NCBI GenBank assembly: GCA_025403435.1
Contig: CM046345.1
Location: 19,710,809-19,774,808 of the forward strand
Length of the DNA stretch: 64,000 bases
Source: Artocarpus heterophyllus
Taxonomy: Eukaryota > Streptophyta > Magnoliopsida > Rosales > Moraceae
Direction: 5' to 3'
The stretch's first letter is position 1, and each line of letters begins with the position of its first letter. Below the pieces are notes generated by a model. The model was not told where the DNA came from, made no database searches, and was given only the letters and a program-made list of their open reading frames with translations. This document shows positions 1 to 12,058 of the stretch, piece after piece. A program made the translations under genes and the position numbers.

Positions 1-1089
1 TAAATAAATAATGTAAAAATCTTGTAAATAGTAAATCTTCTTCACTTTTAAATACTCCTCCCATGGCATGTATTCTTCACTCCTTCTCTTTGTGAGAAAT
101 TTCTTTCCTCGCGTAAAAATGTAGTTCTACGTTTAGTTGTAGTTTTCTTAGTTTATAGTTTTATGATTTTGTAAAATTGTTTTAAGTTTATGTTGTAAAA
201 TAGTTATGCTTAGTAAAATTATGTGTGTTTTTATCTTTAATATGTCTTTCTAAATTTTCTTTTTGCTGAAGAAAGATGGGGAAATTCTGGCAAAGTTAAG
301 GTAAACATTTTTAGTTGTTCAATATTTTCTAAGTTGTCATAATGTCAAAATTATTTTTTGAAAACTTATGATTTTCATGTTAATTTTGTTAAAACTCTTG
401 CAAAGCTAAGTTTTGATTTATCGTAGACATAGGCTAGAACAAGTAATGCTTAGAAACACTTTGATTATTCGTAGATAGGGAATGACATGGTAAATGTTTA
501 ACTATAAATTTTGTTGGTAATTTTAGCTAGTTAATTTTGAAATCATACATGTTTGTTAAAATGAGTTTTTGATGTATTATAAACATAAATTGGCACATTA
601 ACTTATTAGAAACTCTTGATTTATTGTACACAAAAGATGGCATATTACATACTTAAACCATTTTAATAAATAATTTTAGAAAAACTAAAACATATTTAAG
701 TTAATTGCCAAAATAGAACCTTTAATCCTCAACGTTATTAAAATTGTTGTTTCTTTTAAGTTAATTTGCACTTATTGTTAAAGTTTCATCTTCTATTTAA
801 TTGCACTTATTAAAGTTCCATTTACCATTCTAGTTTAAGTCATATTTCTTGTTCTTGAAGTTTCTAAAATCACAAAAAATCTAAAAATGAAAAAAGTATA
901 AAATGTGTAAATATTGTAAATAAATTGTAACTAATTGACTTTAATCCTCAAATTTTTTGGCTAAGAATAATATAATTGATATATTGAACCTTTGCAATAC
1001 CTTTTCCCTATGGGATTAACCTGGTTTCACTGAGTTTTATTACTTGGACAACCTTATACTTAAGGTTATATCGGACTTACACTTTTAGA

Positions 1090-2257
1090 CCCAAACAAAC
1101 TATCAGAGATTGACACCTTGACATGGAATCGCCCTAACATATCATCTAATGTTGTCACATTTGATGTTGATGCAATCTTAAAAGACAATCTCTCAAAGTA
1201 GATGATGACTTTGATTTGCAAGAAGAGGAGGATGAAACTTTAGATGAGTATGTTCAAGTGAAAGATGATGACTCCGAAAATGAGGATGATGTTAATGATG
1301 ATGGCAACATTCAAGGCATTAATAGTGACGATGATTAGAAATTATGTATAGGGGCCCTTGTTTTTTATATGCATGTAATTTTAATATCACAACTAAACAT
1401 GTGTTTATAGTACACATATAATAAATACTAAATATGACATTAAACCTTTTATTTGTCAATAGTTAGATATGTTTGGACCAGTTGCTACAAGAGTCGGCTC
1501 TTTAGGTGGAGCACAGCCTCCACCCGACTCGTATAGAGTTTTATCACACTATCAATTAGGTATGTTACAACCCAATTGCAAATTTTTCAAGTTTATTCAA
1601 TCAACTAATTTTAATCTGAAATGTTGATTGATGTTTACAACACTAAATACCACACCTCGTCACCATTTTGATCTAATGAAGGCAAAAGGTCACGACATCG
1701 TAGCATATGTGGAGAAGCATCGAAAAATACTGGTTAAATTTGATGAGGCTGGTAGTACCTAGAAGGCACTTGGGCGGTTTGGCTCATGGTTTGAAAGTGC
1801 CATTGACATTTACACTCAGGATGCATGTGAGCCTTCCATGATACTTGAAGAGATGTAAATGCACAGCATAAGAGTCAGATTCAGTAGCACATGCTGGTAT
1901 TCATTCAACTTCATTCCTATAGAACAGAATTATTACATCACATAATAAAACTAGTTACCATGATTTTGAATGTTTTACTGGATTGGTTTGTTCTTGATTA
2001 CAAATCTTGATGGTATCCTCTACGGTGTAGTTGATAAAGAGGCATCCAAGAGCTATAAGGACTAGAAGAGCGACCTCCACAAACACTTCAAAGCACTTAG
2101 AGGATCAGCAAACGAGGCACACGTTAGAGCAAACCCCTCCCCCCCCAAAAAAAAAAAAAAAAAAAAAAAAACCTCAAGAATAAAGAATATTAGGGTCATT
2201 GCTATGATAGGTTTATGTCTGAGAAGTTTTAGGTAATTGTATATCTACTAAGTTGGT

Positions 2258-2295
<38 letters not shown>

Positions 2296-3130
2296 TTCAA
2301 TATTGCTAATGCTAGAAACTATTATAAACTGAAAAAGTTAGTGACAAATAAAAATAATTATGACAATCAGAAATGATCAGCATCACGACAAGAAGGTTAG
2401 TAAGTTTTTAATTACAATTAGTTATAAAAGTTATCAAAGAATATATTATTCTAACAAATTCAAATTGTTGGACAAGTTAGTATGGTGACTTAATAGTCGA
2501 TGTTTGCTATAGTCAACTGGGCAAACATGCATTGTCATCGAGAGACTTCGGTTAACTCCAAAGTATAGTTGACTTGTGTAAGTTCTTTTAATTTTCAATA
2601 TTATATTTTCTTATTCAAATTACTCTATGCCTTTATAACATGTGCTTACTATTATTTGTGTGAAATATGATAGAGTGGGAGAGACAAACCTAAGTGACAC
2701 AATTGTTTCCTCCTCAACTGCTCCTGCACTTAGCGAGGAGGGAATTTCAAAGCAGGTCCAAGGCAGACGTAGAGGATATAGGACTGAAGTAGGCCCCACA
2801 CTCCTGTAGAGGATTTACTCTGGTGTTAGTTCATCCTCTAGCTCTTGGTTAGACGGAACATGCTCGACACTTGTTGACCCGCATGTAGAATACTTTATCT
2901 AAAGATCATCCAAGTACAACATAAATATGTATTACAGCCAAAGGACATTGATGGAGTTGGTGCACCGGTTGCTACCTAGCATCCAACTCCCGCGCCTGAT
3001 GACTCCTCCAAATTTTGTTCGTTCAGGTCCTCCACCTCCTTCAGACACCGTAGACGACAACGATGATGGCATCGACAATGCAACAAATTTAGGGGATTAT
3101 ATTGTATTTTCTTCTTTGTTCAATATTTAG
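1090..3130 (+). pseudogene. Remnants of CACTA-associated transposase-like coding sequence
   Basis: Several short open stretches look like pieces of a decayed plant transposase gene. At 1201-1338 a 45-residue, very acidic tail (runs of Asp and Glu) ends in TAG, resembling the acidic C-termini of TNP2-like proteins. At 1468 an ATG opens a Gly/Pro/Ser-rich exon that runs to a donor-like GGTATGT near 1560. Around 1680-1860 a stretch with KHRKILVKFDEAGS and ...GSWFESAIDIYTQDACE carries an in-frame TAG. About 2000-2110 holds a Lys-rich stretch. Stops and frame changes throughout rule out a working gene. The family call rests on overall character and on the CACTA end at 3689. Confidence 0.35.
2138..2291. 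repeat. Poly(C)/poly(A) tract and (TA)n microsatellite
   Basis: A run of C is followed by 25 A (2147-2171). An uninterrupted TA dinucleotide repeat lies at about 2263-2291. Both are low-complexity and likely length-polymorphic. Confidence 0.85.
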
Positions 3131-3284
3131 ACACATTATGCTTGGTTTGATTTTCATTTGATTATTAGAGCAATATATTATGAATTGTCTTTTTAATATT
3201 AATTTTTTTCATTATTATAATTTGATTATTTCAATGTAAAATTAATAACAATTATTTAAAATATTAAAAAATGCTAAAAAAATA

Positions 3285-3689
3285 TTAAAATTTTTGATAA
3301 AACACTATTTGGGACAGCAATGCTGTCGCCAAAAAAAAAGAGCAAAACATTTTTGCAACGACATTTTTGTAAAAAGTTGTCGCAAATAATGATGCCATGT
3401 TAGCATCAACACAAGAAATTACAACGACATTATTTGAAATTGTCGTCGCTAAAAATGTTGGCCACATTACACCAATGTCGAGCTCAGCGACATAATTGTG
3501 GCGATGTTTTTGCGACGAGAAATATATTCGACGACAATGTGCTTGCAAAAGAATTATTTATGACTAGTTTTTATCGATGACTCATTGGCAATGATGCAAA
3601 AAAACTTATTTTCGATGACTTTTTTTGCGACAACAAAAAGTCGTTTCTATTTGTTTTTATCGTCACAAAAGACTATGTTTGTTGTAGTG
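3285..3689 (-). repeat. CACTA subterminal repeat region and terminal inverted repeat
   Basis: On the minus strand this begins CACTACAACAAACATAG and continues into repeated GTCGC-containing motifs in direct and inverted order (about 3350, 3395, 3440, 3500, 3530, 3625, 3660). Such motifs are where CACTA transposases bind. The long minus-strand open frame across it is a by-product of the repeats, not a gene. Confidence 0.5.
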
Positions 3690-4860
3690 ACATTTTAAGC
3701 ACGATTCCAACGTTCTTTTTATCTCGTTATCATTAGAAGAGGCTATACAGAAAAGAAAAAATGCTATCTATATTTCTTTCACAAATTAGTGGTGCCAACT
3801 CTGCTCCAAAACCTGTTCATTAGTGAGTAGGCGATCTGAGGTATTTTGAATCCATCTATGTGCAAGAAGTTAAATAATTTTTGAAAACTTTTGGAACCTC
3901 TTTGCTTTTTCTCTTCTTTTTTGCTTTCCTTTAACTCGTCTTCTTCTTTTAAATTTTGCTGTATAATTACATTTACGCTTGACGTGTGCCCAAATAATTA
4001 GCGTCGAAGTTATCAACTTAATTATCATTACCTATAAGAGCTTTCTACAGTAGGACGCCAGAAGTGTATGTTAAAATTATATGCAAATTTGACAAAACCT
4101 GATACAAATCTAAATAATTCTGTTTAAAATCCTACCAACACTGTATTTTTTTCAATGCTCTCTATGTAGGGTATGAAAAATAAACTTATAGGGTTCTATT
4201 TATAAGTGTTAAACCTGTATAAAGTTTTGGCTTTTTGCATATATATATATATATACACATATATAATACATTATCTTCCATGTGATTTTGATTAAATCAA
4301 ATATTGGAGAATTTGAGTGTACGTGGAAAATGGAGGCTATGAATTCTAGGAAATGGAATGTGTATGAAGCATATATAAAACACTTTTTTAAAGGTTTTAT
4401 TTACCCTCATTTAATCAAGTTTACTAAAAAGTTTTTGTGGCAAATTACCTTCAAAATACAATAAATACTTAAACACAATATTTAGCAATAATATAGTATT
4501 TTAGAACAAGATATAAAATCTATATAACTATTGAGATTTAACAATAAACAAGGTTGTCATTTTATAAATGGACACAACCGATTCAATTCATACAATCTTT
4601 ACTTAAAGGTACCTCTTCAATTGTAAAGGTATCTCTTCATTTGTAAAAGTATCTATTTATGTATCAATGTAATTATTACAACGGATAAGTCTGTTGCTTA
4701 TAATTGCTTACGTTTGTATAAAAGCGTATAATCAATAAATACACCGGTTTGAAATAACTCAAAGAATATATTATTATACTACGAATCGTGTCAACCGAGC
4801 GCCGCAGCGCTAACTTTTTGGCGTCGCAGTGCTAAGTATACTAGAACAAAATTGCATGTG
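3690..4860. other. Intergenic, no gene recognised
   Basis: AT-rich sequence with a (TA)n run near 4239-4263. No open frame with recognisable protein character. The last ~70 bases (4797-4845) are unusually GC-rich, with the palindrome-like GCGCCGCAGCGC. That character resumes right of Element I (from 12170), so it belongs to the pre-insertion target. Confidence 0.6.
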
Positions 4861-4865
4861 TAAGT

Positions 4866-5668
4866 TGTTAGTAATTATAACATAGAATATGGATAAAGGA
4901 ATTGCAAACAATATATTGCATGAATAAAACAAACAAGTTACAAATTTTTCAAAAATGAAAATAACAAATAGGTATAACAAAACCTTCAACTTCAACTTCA
5001 ATGGAAGCAACGCAACGTGAAAATTAGACGAAAAATGGTCGAGGCACGTGTAGGTCACGCTTTCCTTAAAGCAGATTCGTCCCCTCCGGTTGTGCACGAG
5101 GATTCTACGGACGTCTGCCTCCCAGGATACAACGACTACCAACGGAATCTTAAGCACTATTGGATACCGTTTTCGGCGAACTTGAAACTGTTTTTCTTCT
5201 ATCACCAAAAATGACTACAACAAAAACTAGATGGAACTTGAAAAACAAAGGAAAAACTCTATGACTTAGTGAGTGCAAATTCTATGCAATTGTGTATATC
5301 TCAAACATGTGGAGGAGAGTTCATTATATAGGCTTAGAAAATAGATGTTACAATCCACATTATAATGAGCATTATTCAGAATTTATGTGCATAATGACAT
5401 TGGTTGCAACCTTCCATTTTCCATGATAATGGTGCTCATTATCTCCCATTAAACCATTGGTTGTAACCCTCCATTTTCCATGATAATGGTGCTCATAACC
5501 TCTCATTAAACCATTGGTTATAACCCTTCATTTTTCATGATTATGAAGCTCATAATCACCTATTAATCCATGCCTTTGGGTGTTACAATATGAGGTTTAT
5601 GACCTCCATTAATCTCCACCAATGAGCATCAATTTTTCATTCACCCAATTGCTGCCATTTTTCTAACA
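4866..5668 (-). repeat. Element I 3' LTR (803 bp)
   Basis: Identical to 11355-12157 except at three positions. TATATA at 5325-5330 is the TATA-box counterpart of the one in the 5' LTR. Three tandem copies of a 57-bp unit lie at about 5399-5569, upstream of the TATA on the minus strand, in U3. The position matching the primer-complementary segment (5064-5077) has two mismatches to the internal primer-site copy, whereas the 5' LTR has none. Confidence 0.96.
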
Positions 5669-5679
5669 ATCCCCCACAT
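5669..5679 (-). other. Element I polypurine tract
   Basis: Minus strand ATGTGGGGGAT directly abuts the 3' LTR. This is the expected place and composition for the plus-strand DNA primer of an LTR retrotransposon. Confidence 0.85.
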
Positions 5680-6259
5680 GAATGAAATTGACAAACTACA
5701 GAGGAAAAACAAAGACACTACACGATGATAGAGTTCTACGGTTAATATCTGCATAGGATAGGTAGGCGTTAACCCTTGAACCTTCCCTTGTTAAAGTATG
5801 TTTACTTTACTGGCTGACTAGTAGACGCGATGTCCTTAAACTGTTCTGCCATTTGTGTAAACGATAACATACCTCACACAGATATTTTCCTGACACAGTT
5901 TCAGTTCTCATGGTTATGTTCATTTTGGCCATGAACATCTCCCTGGTTCTGCAAGAGTTTCTAAAGAATTGAGCCCTAGCAATTCTCCTTTGAAGCGGCC
6001 CCACTTCTCTCTCACATAGGTGATTTCTTACTTAAGAGTAACCCATATTACTTCGCTCGAATTCTCAACGTATTCGACGCATAAGAATCATTAAAAGCAA
6101 ACTGCTTAACCTTTCCCTACGGGTATCACTGTTTTTATTATAGGAATGGGTTGGGGTAACCCCCACAGTGATCTGATTCAGTCTATTCAGTTTAGTTATC
6201 CCATTGAACCTAGATCTTGGGATCTACAGTCAACAAGGTTGGGTTTCCACTGTTTCAAC

Positions 6260-9200
6260 CTATTCTTTTATGGGCTTAAGTCCCATTCCTCTTGATGTTT
6301 TCTCAACTTGATCTCTATTCAGTCCTTTGGTTAATGGATCCGCAATATTTTCTTTAGACCTTACATAGTCTATTGTCATGACTCCAGTTGAGATTAGTTG
6401 TCTAACGGTATTATGTCGACGACGTATATGCCTCGACTTACCATTGTACATCACATTCTGTGCCCTGCAAATAGCAGACTGATTATCACAATGTATGCAT
6501 ATTGCAGGCATAGGTTTAGGCCATTCAGGGATATCCTCCAAGAAATTCCTTAGCCATTCAGCTTCTTCACCGCTTTTATCCAAAGCTACAAATTCAGATT
6601 CCATAGTAGATCTGGTTATTACCGTCTGCTTTGAAGACTTCCATGAAACTGCTGCGCCTCCCAAAGTGAATACGTATCCACTTGTAGCTTTAGAATCCTG
6701 TATATCAGATATCCAACTTGCGTCAGAATACCCTTCAAGAACTGCAGGATCTCTTGTATAATGTAGCCCATAACTACGAGTATACCGTAAGTATCTGAGT
6801 ACTCTAACAATCGCTTTCCAGTGATCATCTCCTGGATTACTCGTGAATCTACTTAGACTACTTACAGCATAGGCAATATCTGGTCTTGTACAATTCATTA
6901 AGTACATTAAACTGCCTATCACTCTAGCATATTCCACTGGGATATACTTTCTCCTCTATTTTTGGACAGATGTTGACTAGTATCAATTGGAGTTCTGGTC
7001 ACACCAGTGTCATTTTTACTAAATTTGTCAAGTATCTTGTCCACATAGTGTGACTGGCTCAAGATGAGTCCATCAGGCGACCTTTTGATTTTGATTCCTA
7101 AAATCACATCGGCAAGTCCCATGTCTTTCATGTCAAACCTAGAGTTCAACATATCTTTAGTTGATTTGATCATCCGATCATTGCTACCCACGATTAGCAT
7201 GTCATCTACATACAGACAAAGAATAACATATCCATCGTCTGTTCCTTTGACATAAACACACTTGTCACACTCATTAATTTTGAACCCATTTGACATCATA
7301 ACATTGTCAAATTTCTCATGCCATTGCTTTGGTGCTTGTTTAAGCCCATACAAAGACTTCACCAATTTGTAGACTTTCTTTTCTTGTCCTGGAGCAATAC
7401 AACCTTTTGGTTGTTCCATATAAATTTCCTCTTCAAGGTCTCCATTAAGAAAAGCAGTCTTTACATCCATCTGATGTACTTCAAGATTCCGCAAAGCGGC
7501 AATCGCTATGATCATTCTTATGGAGGTTATTCTCGTTACAGGAGAATAAGTATCAAAGTAATCAAGGCCTTCTTTTTGTCTATAACCTTTTATAACAAGT
7601 CTAGCCTTATACTTGTCAATTGTTCCATCAGCTTTCATTTTACGTTTGAAAATCCATTTAGAACCTAGCGGTTTACTTCCTGGAGGAAGGTCCACTAATT
7701 CCCAAGTATGATTCTGCATGATGGAATCAATTTCACTCTTTATGGCTTCTTTCCATAAAGGACCCTCCGATGAGCTTACAGCTTCTTTGAAAGTTTGAGG
7801 TTCAGCCTCTAGCATGTAGATCAGAAAGTCAGGTCCAAATGATTTTTCTGTTCGTGCCCTTTTGCTTCGTCTAGGCTCTTCCTCTTCATATTCGGTTTCA
7901 ACTTCTTGTTGATCCTGACTATTCTCTTCAATAGTCTTAAACGTTCGTTTAGATGAACTTGGACCATCCTCTTTGGATTTGCAAGGAAATACATGTTCAA
8001 AAAATGATGCATTCCTAGATTCCATTATCGTGTTCCTGTGAATCTCTGGGTTTTTAGATTCATACACAAGAAACCGATAAGCACTACTGTTGTGGGCAAA
8101 ACCAATGAAGATGCAATCAACTATTTTTGGACCTATTCTCATCTTCTTTGGTGTAGGTACCATTACCTTTGCAAGACACCCCCACACTCTCAAGTATTTG
8201 TAAGAAGGCTTTCTAGCTTTCCACAATTCATAAGGGGTCTTGTCTTCTTTCTTTCGGGGTACCTTATTTAAAAGGTAATTAGCCGATAAAATGGCTTCTC
8301 CCCACATGTTCTGTGGCAATCCAGAACTTATCAGCATCGCATTCATCATATCCTTTAAGGTACGATTTTTGCGCTCAGCCACACCATTTGACTGAGGTGA
8401 ATAGGGTGGCGTAACCTCGTGGATAATACCATGTTGTGCACAAAATTCACTAAATGGTTCTACATATTCACCACCACGGTCACTTCTTACCATCTTAATT
8501 TTCTTATTAAGTTGGTTTTCAACTTCTTGCTTATAGAGAGCAAACTTCTCTATAACTTCATCTTTGCTTTTAAGCAAATATACATAGCAATATTTTGTGC
8601 TATCATCTATGAATGTAACAAAATATTTATTCCCACCTCTAGTTTGAATAAATTTTAAGTCACAAACATCGCTATGTATCAAATCAAGTGGCTCAGTATT
8701 TCTATCAATCATTTGGTATGAAGATCTCGTTAGTTTTGCCTCTACACATATTTCACATTTGTGTTTGGGATCAATATTAAATGTGGGTATGTGATTCAAG
8801 TTAATTAATCTACGTAAAGTATTATAATTAACATGACCTAGTCTACCATGCCATAAATTAGAAGACTCAAGCATATAAGTGGAAGACTTTTTAATTATAT
8901 TGATGGAATTGGGCTTAACAGCCATTACATTCATTTTCCACATCCCATCTTTCACATAACCCTTTCCCACATACATCCCATGTTTAGACAAAACCATTTT
9001 ATCAGCTTCAAAAACCATCTTGAAGCCATGTGAACTCAGTAGAGTTCCAGAAATGAGATTCTTTCGAATATCAGGCACATACAACACATTTTGCAGCTTG
9101 ACTTCCTTGCCTGATGTCATTTTTAGAACCACCATCCCTTGGCCCTTGATCTCAGATGTGGCAGAGTTGCCCATATATAGCTTCTCCCCAACTTCTGACA

Positions 9201-10284
9201 GTACGAGTTCAACAAAAGCAGCTCTATCACAGCAGACATGGCGTGTGGCCCCAGTGTCTAGCCACCACTCCTTTGGGTTGGAGTCCACCATGTTGACTTC
9301 AGAGACCACGGCAGAGAGACTGATGTCTGACACTTCTTGTGTGATGGTGTCCACCACATTAGCCTCTTTCTTCTTGTTTCTCTTTGGCAGCCTACAATCT
9401 GCCGACTTGTGACCCATCTTGTCACAGTTGAAACATTTTCCTTGGAATTTCTGCTTCTTTGAAATTCCACCCTTAGGCCCCAGCTTGAACCCCGACTTGG
9501 TTTTCTTGTTCTTGGAGCTTTTATCATGCTCCACCACATTTGCTTTGGCAACAGACTTGTTAAAAAGCTTTTTCTCAGATCTTCTATTGTCTTCCTCAAT
9601 GCGAAGTCGAACAATAAGATCTTCAACGCTCATCTCTTTACGCTTGTGCTTCAGATAGTTCTTGAAGTCATTCCACGTCGGGGGTAGCATCTCTATGATT
9701 GCAGCTACCTGGAAAGACTCACTAATTACCATTCCTTCAGCATGAATTTCATGAATGAGTAATTGCAGTTCTTGTACTTGACTAATTACAGTCTTAGAAT
9801 CCACCATTCTGTAGTTCATAAACCATCCAACTATGAACTTCTTAGCACCAGCATCTTCTATTTTGCATTTATGGTCCAAAGACTCCCATACTTCTTTGGC
9901 CGTTTTTTTCGGACTGTACACATTATAAAGTGCATCAGTCAAGCCATTCAGAATATAATTCTTGCACAAGAAGTCAGAATGCTTCCATGCTTCAACAGCA
10001 AGCAAGGTCTGAGCATCTGTTTCATCCTCTCTAACAGTAGGAGGATCCTCTTTCAAGAATCTCGCAAGATTCAGTGTTGTCAAATAGAACAACATCTTTT
10101 GTTGCCAAGTTTTAAAATTTAGTCCATTAAATTTTTCAGGTTTTTCATTGTGGTTCACAGGAACTGTAACCGACAAAGGTTGCGTCGAGGTTGAAGCATG
10201 GACCCTAGGAGATGGCATCGGTGTCTCAGAAGTGCTCCCAGTTGGAACATTCTCAGTTGGAACAACATTCATGTTATCACCCAT
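6260..10284 (-). pseudogene. Copia gag-pol polyprotein, one frameshift
   Basis: One long frame (about 1,120 residues from the ATG at 10284; an in-frame ATG also exists at 10302) plus a 225-residue frame ending at 6260. Order: copia Gag (first ~270 residues), Lys-rich linker, CCHC knuckle [14 protein letters not shown] (~286-299), protease [12 protein letters not shown] (~343), GAG-pre-integrase with WHGRLGHVN, integrase with HSDVCD, FIDDST, SDRGGEY and the downstream [10 protein letters not shown], then RT with VKTAFLNG and [10 protein letters not shown] (~1030). RNase H in the second frame has [13 protein letters not shown] and [13 protein letters not shown] one-base loss near 6938, just after RT, puts RNase H out of frame; otherwise there is no stop. 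All catalytic motifs that can be read look intact, so the polyprotein was functional very recently. Integrase before RT marks copia, not gypsy or a pararetrovirus. Confidence 0.95.
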
Positions 10285-10302
10285 TTCTGAAAATAGAACC
10301 AA

Positions 10303-11339
10303 ATATTAGTTTCCTTTAAAATAAAAGAAACATATTGATAACAACAAAATGTTAAACAATCTGTTATTAACAACAAATCAAAACAAAACAAATTATATAA
10401 GATTGCTTATAGAAATCGTAATATAACTTTATGATATGTATACATGTTTTGAAATAAAACTGTTAGAAACAGTAAACTTACTACATATATATATATATAT
10501 ATATATAACCGAAGTCTGCAAACAAACATTTAAGATGAATTACAAGCTAAATAATAAAAGCCAAAACAAACATATATTAAAGAAAAGGATATGCACCAAC
10601 ATTAATGTTTCAAACAATTTATGCATATTGGACATGCACCAACGTTAATGTATCAAACAATTTATACATATTTTAATCAAAATAGTGCGCACACATACAC
10701 ATGGAAATGAAGCAACAATTTACATTAATGAGGAAACAATAACAATACAATGCAACATCTATTTATAATCAACGAAAATGAACGTTTATAATAAATGAGA
10801 TATTGATATTCATTTAGTTTGTATGTTTTCTAAACTGATATCAATAAATGAGATAGACAATAAAGTCCATAACAAAATATCATATAATACTCAATCTTTA
10901 ATATATGAATAACATAAAATAAATGTTATAATACGTGAATATAATATGTGAATTTGACTAAACAAATCCCATGCAAACAACTAAAACAAGTTTACTATAT
11001 GTGACAACATGACATACTAAATTAGTATTACAAATAACTAAAACAACCTCAATGTAACAATTCCAAACATTCATAACAAAAGTATACATTTATAACAATA
11101 ACAAAACCAATATCAAAAGAAAACCAAACTTATCAAAGTTGAAATGCAATAATGTTCTTACAAACAAATATGCAAGCAAAGAATCTATAAAAAGATGGTT
11201 GTACTCAAATTAGCAGAATATTAAAATCTGACTAGAATAAACAATGGATTTGTAATATATGCTAACAAGCAACCAAAATACAAAAAGAAATTTATACGGT
11301 TTATTCCTTCATTCAGTAACCTGTTCGTCTTCAAAGGAT
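10303..11339 (-). other. Element I untranslated leader
   Basis: About 1 kb between the 5' LTR and gag, A-rich on the plus strand, with no convincing open frame. It contains a TA run (about 10482-10507) and a 43-bp tandem duplication (10587-10672). A leader this long normally carries packaging and dimerisation signals. Confidence 0.7.
10587..10672. repeat. 43-bp tandem duplication in leader
   Basis: Two adjacent units, 10587-10629 and 10630-10672, each beginning GGAYATGCACCAACRTTAAT and ending CATATT, with four or so differences. They are directly repeated with no spacer. Confidence 0.8.
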
Positions 11340-11353
11340 AATCTGTTTTAAGA
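11340..11353 (-). other. Putative non-canonical primer-binding site
   Basis: One base inside the 5' LTR, where copia elements normally have TGGTATCAGAGC, the minus strand reads TCTTAAAACAGATT. It does not start with TGG and I recognise no tRNA 3' end in it. It is the exact reverse complement of a minus-strand segment in the element's own 5' LTR (11553-11566), so the leader RNA could pair with itself here. Whether it primes reverse transcription is inference. Confidence 0.5.
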
Positions 11354-11552
11354 TTGTTAGTAATTATAACATAGAATATGGATAAAGGAATTGCAAACAA
11401 TATATTGCATGAATAAAACAAACAAGTTACAAATTTTTCAAAAATGAAAATAACAAATAGGTATAACAAAACCTTCAACTTCAACTTCAATGGAAGCAAC
11501 GCAACGTGAAAATTAGACGAAAAATGGTCGAGGCACGTGTAGGTCACGCTTT

Positions 11553-11566
11553 TCTTAAAACAGATT
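11553..11566. other. LTR segment complementary to the primer-site region
   Basis: Plus strand TCTTAAAACAGATT. The same 14 bases are found on the minus strand at 11340-11353, about 200 bp away. If transcription starts near 11786, this segment lies ~220 nt into the RNA, so it would form the 5' arm of a long-range hairpin whose 3' arm is the primer site. The equivalent 3' LTR segment (5064-5077) has two mismatches. Confidence 0.6.
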
Positions 11567-11813
11567 CGTCCCCTCCGGTTGTGCACGAGGATTCTACGGA
11601 CGTCTGCCTCCCAGGATACAACGACTACCAACGGAATCTTAAGCACTATTGGATACCGTTTTCGGCGAACTTGAAACTGTTTTTCTTCTATCACCAAAAA
11701 TGACTACAACAAAAACTAGATGGAACTTGAAAAACAAAGGAAAAACTCTATGACTTAGTGAGTGCAAATTCTATGCAATTGTGTATATCTCAAACATGTG
11801 GAGGAGAGTTCAT

Positions 11814-11819
11814 TATATA
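11814..11819 (-). promoter_or_regulatory. Element I TATA box
   Basis: Minus strand CCTATATAATGA within the 5' LTR, after the U3 repeats. Transcription would be expected to begin 25-35 bases downstream, near 11785. Confidence 0.6.
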
Positions 11820-11887
11820 GGCTTAGAAAATAGATGTTACAATCCACATTATAATGAGCATTATTCAGAATTTATGTGCATAATGAC

Positions 11888-12058
11888 ATTGGTTGCAACC
11901 TTCCATTTTCCATGATAATGGTGCTCATTATCTCCCATTAAACCATTGGTTGTAACCCTCCATTTTCCATGATAATGGTGCTCATAACCTCTCATTAAAC
12001 CATTGGTTATAACCCTTCATTTTTCATGATTATGAAGCTCATAATCACCTATTAATCC
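11888..12058. repeat. Three 57-bp tandem repeats in U3
   Basis: Units start at about 11888, 11945 and 12002 (ATTGGTT...TAACC then CCATTTTCCATGATAATGG). The third is the most diverged. The left LTR has the same array at 5399-5569. Tandem repeats upstream of the TATA often act as enhancers in copia U3 regions. Confidence 0.75.

Larger units (their letters stand above)
1..3689. mobile_element. CACTA-type DNA transposon, 3' part, decayed
   Basis: The right end reads TTTGTTGTAGTG at 3678-3689, the reverse complement of a CACTACAACAAA terminus, which is the CACTA hallmark. Just inside it, 3300-3690 is filled with short GTCGC / GCGAC motifs in both orientations, as expected for CACTA subterminal repeats. 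The matching left terminus is not in the window, so the element enters from the left edge. Coding remnants at about 1.1-3.1 kb fit a CACTA transposon cargo. A 3-bp target duplication (ACA, 3690-3692, on the right) cannot be confirmed without the left end. Alternative: 1-3200 may be unrelated old sequence next to a small non-autonomous CACTA. Confidence 0.45.
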
